Assembly (NCBI GenBank): GCA_002308615.1
Contig: DBWC01000060.1
Span: 17,820-31,269, forward strand
DNA length: 13,450 nt
Reading direction: 5' to 3'
Source: Clostridiales bacterium UBA1248
GTDB lineage: Bacteria; Bacillota; Clostridia; Oscillospirales; CAG-272
Shown: positions 7,679-13,450 of the stretch, in pieces
Layout of the letters: each line of letters opens with the position of its first letter
Numbering within the stretch: the first letter of the stretch is position 1
Notes under the pieces: model-generated
Databases searched by the model: none
What the model was told of the DNA's origin: nothing
What the model saw: only the letters and a program-made list of their open reading frames with translations
Program-made: the position numbers and the translations under genes

Positions 7679-9903
7679 AAGCTTATCACGCTGCCGCCGA
7701 ATTCGCCGGCGAATCTGCCTTCTCTTTTATGGCAGGTAAATATGACCGTCTGAAGATCCAAGGACGAGAGCGTTTCGATTATATGCCTTGCGCGTCCGTC
7801 GTCTACTCTTGCAAACGTGTCGTCAAAGAACGCGGGCGCTTTTTTCGGGAAAAGCATCTTTATAAGCGCCAGGCGCAGAGAAACGTACGCTATATCCTGC
7901 GTGCCGCTGCTCATCGTGTCCGCGGCGTGCGTCATGCCGCCGCCGGAATAAGTGATCTCAAGCTTGTTTGAAATGCCGAGAGAATCGTATTTTCCGTCTG
8001 AGAAGCCGGACATGAAATCTCCCGCGTCCTTAGCCAGAGTAGGCGATATGCTGCTGCGGAGCGCCGCGGACGCCTCTGAAAGCTTTTCATACGCAAGCGC
8101 GTACGCCTTGTAGTCGTCCGTCGCCTCCTCAAGCTCCGTCCTCGCGGTCAGAAGCTTTGCGTAAATCGTCGCGGGAAGCGTGAAAGTGGCGTTGGCGGCG
8201 GCAAAGCTCTGCTCCTCGGACGATATTTTTTCGGCGATGGATTCGTTCTGACGCAGAAGCAGATTCATTTCCGTTCTGCTCGTATCGCAGTCAAACGACG
8301 AAATATCTTCCTTTGAAAGACTGCCGTGCAGCTTTGCTTTAAGAGCCTCTGCGTCCTCCGCGGTCACAGCCTCGGATGAAACGCGTTCCTTGTACTGCGC
8401 CATTTCCACAAGCCTGTGAGCGTTTGACAATTCTGATACCATGGCGTCGGTATCGCAGATCAGAGCGGACAGACCGTTTACGCCGGTCTCTTTATATTTC
8501 TTTGTATAATCGCGTATTTTTCTGTCAAGCGCTCCGATAACGTCGTCGGCGGAACGCTTGGCGTCCTGCGCCGCCTTGTATGACGCGGTATTCTTTTCAG
8601 ATTCCGTCTCCGCGTCCGATACGGCGTTAAGCAAAGACGGTATGTCGTCCGGATCGTCCGCGCCGAGCTTTGCGGCAAGCTTTAAAAGACCTTTTTTCAG
8701 CTTTGACGCCTTTGCGGCGTTGACTATACCGAATATAAGCGTTATAAGAAACAGTCCCGCGCCTATAAGTGCGTACGGTATAACGTAGCCGAGGTATGCG
8801 AAAAGTCCCGCGACTATCGCGCACACCGCTGCGATTATAAAGAATACCGCTGCGGATTTTTTGTAGAAAGTCGTCTTCTGATCAAGCCCTTTATGCATGT
8901 TCCGGAGCGCCTCGACTCCGCCAATGTTTGCGGCTATGCGAAGGATCGTATTGGAAGAGCAGCTTTTCATATCTGCTTCGGCTTCCGTCAGCTTCTTTTC
9001 GGCTTTTGCGGAGTTTTCCTTAGCTTCGGCGGCGCTCGCCTCAAACGCTCTTAACCCGTCCGAAAACTCGCGGTCGGGCAGAAAACCGTTTACTTTGTAT
9101 TTTTCTTCAAGCGCTGACAGCTCTGTTTTGTATTTTTCAAGCTGTTGTTTTGCCTTGTCGTGCTCGCTCAAAGCGCTTAAGCGCTTGAAGGTCTCGTAAT
9201 CCTCAAGCTGTTCGTTTATTTTCGTTATTTTTTGTTTGTTTGCTTCAAGCCTCGCGCGTCTCGTCCTTATGGAATCGTCAAGCGAGAATATATGCTCGGA
9301 CGCGGATTTTGCGGCGGAAAGACGAACTTCAAGCTCGGATACGAGATTACCGAGCTCATGTATCCTGCCGCCCTTCTGATTTTTATAATACAGTGCCGTG
9401 CGTGATTCGTCCAGGCGTTTCAGCGCTTTTTTCGTGCTCATCGCCTCGTCCGCGGAGAAAACTATGTTTTCTATAGCCTCAGGCAGTCCCTGACCGCCGA
9501 CGGCGGAGCCGAGATCGCCCGTGAAAACGGTGTTTACGAACACAGGCTCGGGCACGCCGATAAAAAGCTCCCACGGAGCTTTGTCGCTGCCTGATATCTC
9601 GCCGTTAGAGTTTACGATCGTTATCCTGTCTTTCGTTCTGCCGCCGGTAAGCTCGCGCTCTATGCGGTATTCCGTACCGTCGGATATAAGAGTAAGCGTG
9701 CCGGAGCAGCCGGATGCGCCCCAGCTTATGTATTTTTCACGTCCGGGCTTGTCAAGTCCGTAGAAAATAAATCTGATAAACGCGCCTAACGTGCTTTTTC
9801 CGGTCTCGTTATCGCCCTCTATGACGTTTAAACCTTCGCTGAATTCGATCTGTTTGTCTTTTATCATACCGAAGGAGATGATATTCAATTTTTTGATTAT
9901 CAT
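7675..9903 (-). CDS. YhaN/SbcC-like AAA family ATPase with a central transmembrane hairpin
   Basis: This 742-residue protein has the Rad50/SbcC/YhaN layout. The N-terminal ATPase half has Walker A GDNETGKST (30-38). Predicted coiled coil (about 155-320) leads to a hydrophobic hairpin (about 350-371 and 374-396), then a second coiled coil (about 425-620). The C-terminal half has an ABC-type signature SSGTQD (665-670) and a Walker B-like AFFDD (691-695). There is no CxxC zinc hook at the apex; the two membrane helices occupy that place. It is shorter than SbcC (about 1000 residues). The start follows the nuclease gene stop by 1 nt, and GGGAG inside the end of that gene serves as ribosome site. 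The partner is the YhaO/SbcD-like nuclease next door, so a DNA-end-processing or membrane-associated nucleic-acid role is inferred. Confidence 0.88.
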   Translation of the reverse strand: MIIKKLNIISFGMIKDKQIEFSEGLNVIEGDNETGKSTLGAFIRFIFYGLDKPGREKYISWGASGCSGTLTLISDGTEYRIERELTGGRTKDRITIVNSNGEISGSDKAPWELFIGVPEPVFVNTVFTGDLGSAVGGQGLPEAIENIVFSADEAMSTKKALKRLDESRTALYYKNQKGGRIHELGNLVSELEVRLSAAKSASEHIFSLDDSIRTRRARLEANKQKITKINEQLEDYETFKRLSALSEHDKAKQQLEKYKTELSALEEKYKVNGFLPDREFSDGLRAFEASAAEAKENSAKAEKKLTEAEADMKSCSSNTILRIAANIGGVEALRNMHKGLDQKTTFYKKSAAVFFIIAAVCAIVAGLFAYLGYVIPYALIGAGLFLITLIFGIVNAAKASKLKKGLLKLAAKLGADDPDDIPSLLNAVSDAETESEKNTASYKAAQDAKRSADDVIGALDRKIRDYTKKYKETGVNGLSALICDTDAMVSELSNAHRLVEMAQYKERVSSEAVTAEDAEALKAKLHGSLSKEDISSFDCDTSRTEMNLLLRQNESIAEKISSEEQSFAAANATFTLPATIYAKLLTARTELEEATDDYKAYALAYEKLSEASAALRSSISPTLAKDAGDFMSGFSDGKYDSLGISNKLEITYSGGGMTHAADTMSSGTQDIAYVSLRLALIKMLFPKKAPAFFDDTFARVDDGRARHIIETLSSLDLQTVIFTCHKREGRFAGEFGGSVISL

Positions 9904-9904
9904 A

Positions 9905-11029
9905 TCAGTTTCTCCCGTTAAGCGCCTGTATGCCGGCTTTCAGCGCCTTTGCGGCGATCAGCCTGTCTTTTTCAGTGCCCTGCTTCAAAAGCGGCTCCAT
10001 GGTGCGATAAAATGCGCCGCGTATGCCGGGCTCCTTTGCGTACTGTTCTATATCGTAAGTCGGCTCTGTCCTGTTTTCGACCTCAGCGTATTTTACGCCG
10101 TAAACGTTGTTTTCTATAAACTGATCGGCGATTATAAGCTCCGCGGGAACGGATCCGCGCAGGATGACTCTCACGGACGTCTCGTTCCCCGTGTGTGCGG
10201 AACGCACAGCCGCGTTGACGGTATTCAAAAGCGTGGGCGTGTCTACGCATCCGCTGACGTCCGCGTCTACCACCTCAAATCTTCTCTGCGTGAAGGATTT
10301 AGTACGGAATTCAGCGGTAAGCTCGCCGTTTTTCTTGTCTATCTCGGCTAATATCGCATATTTCTGACCGCATTCGTCAAAGCTGCGCCCTTCAAGACAG
10401 CCGGAGTACGCATAATACGTTTTATCTATGCGGCTCGCTCCGTCCGTGCCTTTGTGTATGTGACCGAGCGCCGCGTAATCGAATCCCGCCGCGCCGAGCT
10501 CCGCCTTGCTTATGCTGCAGTATCTGCCGCCTACCGGTCCGTCAAGCTCGCAGTGAGCGCAGAGTATGTTTATGCGGTCGGGGTCGGGACGCGGTTTTAC
10601 GGCAAGCGGGTCCGCGGACATATTCTCGTCCGTGAAAGCCCAGCCGTAAACGTCCGTGTTAAGATCGTCAAAGCTGATCTTTGCAAGCGACGACGAGCGG
10701 AAAATATGCACGTTTTTGGGAAAAGACGTTTTAGCCCAGGGGGAATCAGCCCGGTACGGATCGTGATTGCCGGGGGAGATAACGAAGCGTATGCCGGGGC
10801 TCTTTTCAAATTCGGAGCGGAGCAGCGCCAGCGTGTCTCTTGCGGCGTAGCCCGTGTCAAAAACGTCGCCGGATATAAGGACTATATCCGTGTTTGAGCT
10901 TCTCGCGTAGAGCATTGCGGACGTAAAAGTCCCGCGCATCATCTGACGCATCGCCTGCGCCGCCTCGGCGTTTTTTAATGAAAACGGACTGTCAAGATGC
11001 AAGTCCGCCATATGCAGTATTCTGACCAT
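9905..11029 (-). CDS. YhaO/SbcD-like DNA repair exonuclease (metallophosphoesterase)
   Basis: This 374-residue protein carries the full set of calcineurin-like metal-binding motifs of the SbcD/Mre11 group: ADLHLD (D9, H11), GDVFD (54-58), GNHDPY (87-92), CAHCE (H159) and GHIHKG (189-194). The remainder (about 235-374) is a capping and C-terminal region that would contact the ATPase. SbcD-type proteins are Mn-dependent nucleases working with an SMC-like ATPase, here encoded immediately downstream with a 1-nt gap. GAGGA lies 7 nt before the ATG, which itself begins close to the first metal ligand as in the family. It is the first gene of the five-gene minus-strand operon. SbcD is the alternative name; the short partner ATPase without a zinc hook favours YhaO. 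Confidence 0.9.
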   Translation of the reverse strand: MVRILHMADLHLDSPFSLKNAEAAQAMRQMMRGTFTSAMLYARSSNTDIVLISGDVFDTGYAARDTLALLRSEFEKSPGIRFVISPGNHDPYRADSPWAKTSFPKNVHIFRSSSLAKISFDDLNTDVYGWAFTDENMSADPLAVKPRPDPDRINILCAHCELDGPVGGRYCSISKAELGAAGFDYAALGHIHKGTDGASRIDKTYYAYSGCLEGRSFDECGQKYAILAEIDKKNGELTAEFRTKSFTQRRFEVVDADVSGCVDTPTLLNTVNAAVRSAHTGNETSVRVILRGSVPAELIIADQFIENNVYGVKYAEVENRTEPTYDIEQYAKEPGIRGAFYRTMEPLLKQGTEKDRLIAAKALKAGIQALNGRN

Positions 11030-11058
11030 ATTTATATCCTCATACGTATAGTAATCAT

Positions 11059-11087
11059 ATTATATCAGACAATAATTGAAAAATCAA
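11059..11087 (-). promoter_or_regulatory. Sigma-A-type promoter for the nuclease-ATPase-rsmG-ribF-S11 operon
   Basis: On the minus strand, TTGATT (11087-11082) is separated by exactly 17 nt from a perfect TATAAT (11064-11059), with the extended -10 TGA just before it. The leader would be about 22 nt and includes the GAGGA ribosome site at 11041-11037. Confidence 0.72.
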
Positions 11088-11088
11088 T
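11075..11088. repeat. Small dyad ATTGA-AAAA-TCAAT over the minus-strand -35 box
   Basis: A 5-bp perfect inverted repeat with a 4-nt centre covers the -35 hexamer of the leftward promoter. It resembles the dyad at 11160-11174 on the rightward promoter. An operator role is inferred; in DNA this AT-rich a chance match is possible. Confidence 0.3.
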
Positions 11089-11159
11089 ATATGAGGCTCA
11101 ATTTGTTGAAAAAAATCGAATCGGATTTATATACAAATATAACCTTTAACTCAAATTAC

Positions 11160-11174
11160 TTGAAATATTTTCAA
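11160..11174. repeat. Small dyad TTGAAA-TAT-TTTCAA over the plus-strand -35 box
   Basis: A perfect 6-bp inverted repeat with a 3-nt centre begins exactly at the -35 hexamer of the rightward promoter. A protein bound there would block polymerase. No known operator consensus is recognised. Confidence 0.35.
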
Positions 11175-11188
11175 TTTTATGATAAGAT
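11160..11188 (+). promoter_or_regulatory. Sigma-A-type promoter for the phosphoribosyltransferase-aldolase-phosphoesterase block
   Basis: TTGAAA (11160-11165), a 17-nt spacer and TAAGAT (11183-11188) with an extended -10 TGA (11180-11182) fit a sigma-A promoter. Transcription would start near 11195, followed by AAAGGA (11204-11209), 12 nt before the ATG. Confidence 0.6.
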
Positions 11189-11221
11189 AATAAAAAAACA
11201 AGTAAAGGAACGGTCAATACA

Positions 11222-11800
11222 ATGAAAGAATACTATGAGATAGAGATAAACGGCTTAAAGAGAAATCTGCCGCTGTGCCCGCTTACCGATAAGCTTTATA
11301 TCGGCGCGTTCGTCATTTTCGGCGACGTGGAGCTTACCAAAGTATCCGCCGAGGGTCTTTTAAAGCTCGTACCGAGAGAGGATTACGACTATATGCTTAC
11401 GGCGGAGAGCAAGGGCATCCCGCTTATTTACGAGATGGCGGCTCAAAGCGGTCAGAACAAGTATTTTCTGGCAAGAAAAGCGCCCAAGCTCTATATGAAA
11501 AACGTTATGAAGTGCGAGGTAAAATCGATCACCACCGCAAAACCGCAGACGCTTTATCTTGACGGCGCGGACGCCGCGGAAATGAAAGGCAAACGCATAC
11601 TTATAGTTGACGACGTCATCAGCACCGGCGAATCGCTGCACGCTCTCGAAGAACTCGTCAAGGCGGCGGGCGGCATCATAGCCGGACGCGTTACGATACT
11701 CGCGGAAGGCGACGCGTGGAACAGAAAGGACATCAAAGCGCTCCAGTATCTGCCGCTGTTCGACGAAAACGGCGAACCCATACCGCACGACCATGCTTGA
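11222..11800 (+). CDS. Phosphoribosyltransferase family protein (adenine/xanthine PRTase-like)
   Basis: This 192-residue type I phosphoribosyltransferase has the PRPP-binding loop ILIVDDVISTGES (126-138), with the paired aspartates D130-D131. An upstream hydrophobic strand and a TAESKGIPL segment (60-68) match the loop around the pyrophosphate site of APRT/XPRT-like enzymes, and FLARKAPKLYM (82-92) is typical of APRT-like members. It would transfer ribose-5-phosphate from PRPP to a nitrogenous base in salvage, or act as a PRPP-sensing relative. The base specificity cannot be told from the sequence. The last 8 nt overlap the threonine aldolase start, implying coupled translation. The upstream promoter and AAAGGA site are visible. 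Confidence 0.85.
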   Translation: MKEYYEIEINGLKRNLPLCPLTDKLYIGAFVIFGDVELTKVSAEGLLKLVPREDYDYMLTAESKGIPLIYEMAAQSGQNKYFLARKAPKLYMKNVMKCEVKSITTAKPQTLYLDGADAAEMKGKRILIVDDVISTGESLHALEELVKAAGGIIAGRVTILAEGDAWNRKDIKALQYLPLFDENGEPIPHDHA

Positions 11801-12815
11801 TTTTTCATGTGATTACAGAAACGGCGCGTGCAAGGAAGTTTTAGACGCTTTAATAAAAACAAACAGCGAGACTACCGCCACGTACGGCTTTGACTTTTAC
11901 AGCAAAAGAGCCGGAGAAAAAATAAAAGCGGCGTGCAAAGCGCCGGACGCGGAGGTGTTCTTCATCGCCGGCGGCACGCAGACGAATATGACCGTAATAT
12001 CCTTGTGCTTAAGATCGTACGAGGGCGTTATATCGGCGCAGACCGGCCATATAAACTGCCACGAGGCGGGCGCGGTGGAGCACGCCGGATATAAAGTCCT
12101 GTCTTTGCCGCATAGCGAGGGAAAGATAAACTCAGCCGAGCTTGACGCGTATATGCGCGATTTTAATGAAAATCCGAGCCGCGACCACATGGTCTTTCCG
12201 GCTATGGTATATATCTCATACCCGACCGAATACGGTACGATATATTCAAAAGCGGAACTGCTTGCCATACGTAAGGTTTGTGATGAATATAAGCTATCCC
12301 TGTTCCTTGACGGCGCGCGTTTAGGCTACGGCTTGACGTGTGACGAATGCGATATAGATCTGCCGTTTATCGCAGAGATCTGCGACGTTTTCTACATAGG
12401 CGGAACAAAGGTCGGCGCGCTCTGCGGCGAAGCGGTCGTATTTCCGAAAAAAGCGCCCGCGCACTTTATCACGATGATAAAGCAGAGAGGCGCGATGCTT
12501 GCAAAAAGCCGCGTTTTGGGCGTCCAGTTCGACGCTTTGTTTACGGATAACGTGTATTTTAAAATAGCCAAAAACGGAGCGGACCGCGCAAAAGAGCTTA
12601 AAAAAGCGTTTGCGGATAAGGGTTATAAATTCTTTATAAACTCGCCCACGAATCAGCAGTTTATAATACTTGACGATAAAAAGCTGAAAGAGCTTCAGGC
12701 GAAAGTCGGCTTTGAGATATGGGAGAGGGCAGATGAAACCCATACCGCCGTCAGATTCGCGACGAGCTGGTCAACGACAAAGGAAGAAATAGAAGAGCTT
12801 AAAAAACTGATTTAA
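11793..12815 (+). CDS. Threonine aldolase family protein (PLP-dependent, beta-eliminating lyase fold)
   Basis: This 340-residue fold-type I PLP enzyme is ltaE-like. It cleaves L-threonine or allo-threonine to glycine and acetaldehyde, supplying glycine in the cytoplasm. The start CDYRNGA (6-12), GTQTN phosphate-binding loop (61-65), TGHINCHEAGA (84-94, the histidine that stacks on PLP), FLDGARLGYG (171-180, Asp173 for the pyridine nitrogen) and YIGGTKVGAL (201-210, with Lys206 as the Schiff-base lysine) are all present. It starts inside the end of the phosphoribosyltransferase gene (8-nt overlap) without a strong ribosome site of its own, so re-initiation is likely. Members of this subfamily could act on other beta-hydroxy amino acids. 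Confidence 0.9.
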   Translation: MLDFSCDYRNGACKEVLDALIKTNSETTATYGFDFYSKRAGEKIKAACKAPDAEVFFIAGGTQTNMTVISLCLRSYEGVISAQTGHINCHEAGAVEHAGYKVLSLPHSEGKINSAELDAYMRDFNENPSRDHMVFPAMVYISYPTEYGTIYSKAELLAIRKVCDEYKLSLFLDGARLGYGLTCDECDIDLPFIAEICDVFYIGGTKVGALCGEAVVFPKKAPAHFITMIKQRGAMLAKSRVLGVQFDALFTDNVYFKIAKNGADRAKELKKAFADKGYKFFINSPTNQQFIILDDKKLKELQAKVGFEIWERADETHTAVRFATSWSTTKEEIEELKKLI

Positions 12816-12825
12816 AGAGAATATC

Positions 12826-13450
12826 ATGCGCGTGATAAAAGTAACGACTTATGATATAAATGCCGGAACGGGCGGCGGTATCGTCGCCTGTTTTCTGTCA
12901 GATCTGCACGAGTGCGATACGGCGCCGGTAAAAGAACTTTTACAGCGGTATGAGCCGGACCTTGTTCTGATAGGCGGAGATTACATACAAAACAGCAAAC
13001 AGTGCGCCCGCGGTTTTGAATTATTGTCTTACTGCGCCGGAAAGTACCCTACGTTCTGCAGTCTCGGCAATCACGAGATGAAATACGGCGGCGATATAAG
13101 AGCGGATACAAAAGCGACCGGAGTCACGCTGCTTGATAATGAAGATACTGAATTTTCGGGCTTGCGCATAGGCGGGCTGTCGTCCGGTTTCAGCGGTGCA
13201 AAGCAGGGAAATCTTAAAAAAACGCCGCAGCCGGATTTAGAGTTTTTAAACGCATTTTCAAAAAAAGACGGCTTCAAAATACTCTTGAGCCATCATCCGG
13301 AATACTATCCGGGATATATAAAAAATACGGATATAGATCTGACTTTATCAGGCCACGCGCACGGCGGACAGTGGAGATTTTTTGATCGCGGACTTTTTGC
13401 GCCGGGCCAGGGATTGTTCCCGAAATACACGTCCGGAATGTACGGCGGCC
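12826..13450 (+). CDS. YkuE-like metallophosphoesterase, cut by the right edge
   Basis: The reading frame opens at ATG 12826, 10 nt after the aldolase stop, with GAGA 5 nt upstream, and stays open to the window end (208 codons). Metal-binding motifs of the calcineurin-like family appear in order: SDLHE (25-29), GGDYI (50-54), GNHEM (81-85), SHHPEY (155-160) and GHAHGGQW (176-183). The segment APGQGLFPKY (192-201) is typical of the YkuE branch near its C-terminus, so only some tens of residues are probably missing. Unlike many relatives it has no N-terminal membrane helix or signal peptide and begins directly before the first metal site, implying a cytosolic enzyme. The substrate is unknown; YkuE-type proteins have been linked to the cell wall and phosphoester hydrolysis. 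Confidence 0.88.
   Translation, partial: MRVIKVTTYDINAGTGGGIVACFLSDLHECDTAPVKELLQRYEPDLVLIGGDYIQNSKQCARGFELLSYCAGKYPTFCSLGNHEMKYGGDIRADTKATGVTLLDNEDTEFSGLRIGGLSSGFSGAKQGNLKKTPQPDLEFLNAFSKKDGFKILLSHHPEYYPGYIKNTDIDLTLSGHAHGGQWRFFDRGLFAPGQGLFPKYTSGMYGG

Larger units (their letters stand above)
11030..11221. other. AT-rich divergent intergenic region
   Basis: This 192-nt stretch separates the leftward and rightward operons and is much richer in A and T than the genes. It holds one promoter in each direction, both with an extended -10 TGA, and three short TTGA/TCAA dyads (11075-11088, 11098-11109, 11160-11174). I see no reading frame, no riboswitch-like GC stems and no LexA-type box. Confidence 0.7.

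Noticed and set aside
9791..10351. A 186-codon plus-strand open frame across the ATPase-nuclease junction
   Set aside because: It lies wholly antisense to two clear genes with intact catalytic motifs, has no ribosome site I can support and no recognisable domain; it is a shadow frame.
7675..11029. Anti-phage defence system built on the nuclease-ATPase pair
   Set aside because: Pairs of this type occur in defence islands, but these two are fused by overlaps to rsmG and ribF, share base composition with neighbours and lack mobile-element context; a housekeeping repair-like role is more likely.
11030..11221. LexA-type SOS box in front of the nuclease-ATPase operon
   Set aside because: I looked for a CGAAC....GTTCG-like site because repair genes can be SOS-regulated; only an isolated ATCGAATCGG is present, without a second half-site.
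11360..11794. A 144-codon minus-strand open frame opposite the phosphoribosyltransferase
   Set aside because: The plus-strand frame has a PRPP loop, ribosome site and promoter; the reverse frame has none.

Overview
The window looks like a piece of chromosome from a Gram-positive, low-to-mid GC member of the Bacillota, most likely class Clostridia. The grounds are strong AGGAGG-type ribosome sites, a Bacillota-type lipoprotein, a YhaN/YhaO-like ATPase-nuclease pair, an S11 D,D-carboxypeptidase-family protein with a membrane-anchored C-terminus, AT-rich intergenic regions with consensus-like sigma-A promoters, and frequent ATA and TTA codons. I cannot name the genus. Coding density is very high: no gene-free stretch exceeds about 200 bases, and I see no tRNA, rRNA, CRISPR array, insertion sequence or prophage gene.

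Layout. Everything from about 49 to 11029 is on the minus strand and everything from 11222 to the right edge is on the plus strand; the two blocks diverge from one AT-rich intergenic region (11030-11221). Reading leftward from 11029, the first minus-strand operon encodes a YhaO/SbcD-like metallophosphoesterase nuclease, a YhaN/SbcC-like ATPase with two membrane helices in the middle of its coiled coil, RsmG (16S rRNA methyltransferase), RibF (FAD synthesis) and an S11-family penicillin-binding protein. All junctions overlap or are 1 nt apart, so the five genes are probably translationally coupled. The S11 protein keeps its SxxK nucleophile motif but has lost the standard SxN and KTG motifs.

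After a 67-nt gap with its own strong promoter comes a second minus-strand operon: a VTC-domain polyphosphate polymerase (TTG start), a DUF4956 membrane protein and a very large lipoprotein with three lamin-tail domains, a chitobiase-like domain and a C-terminal CotH-type atypical kinase. I regard this trio as the most interesting content. It resembles a split, bacterial version of the yeast VTC complex (cytosolic polymerase plus membrane component), here coupled to a surface-anchored kinase-fold protein whose phosphate donor outside the cell is not obvious.

The plus-strand block encodes a purine-type phosphoribosyltransferase, an overlapping PLP-dependent threonine aldolase and a YkuE-like metallophosphoesterase cut by the right edge. 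Both blocks have extended -10 promoters in the shared intergenic region, and small TTGA/TCAA dyads overlap both -35 boxes. A GC-rich hairpin at 22-44 closes the left end, just after the CotH gene.
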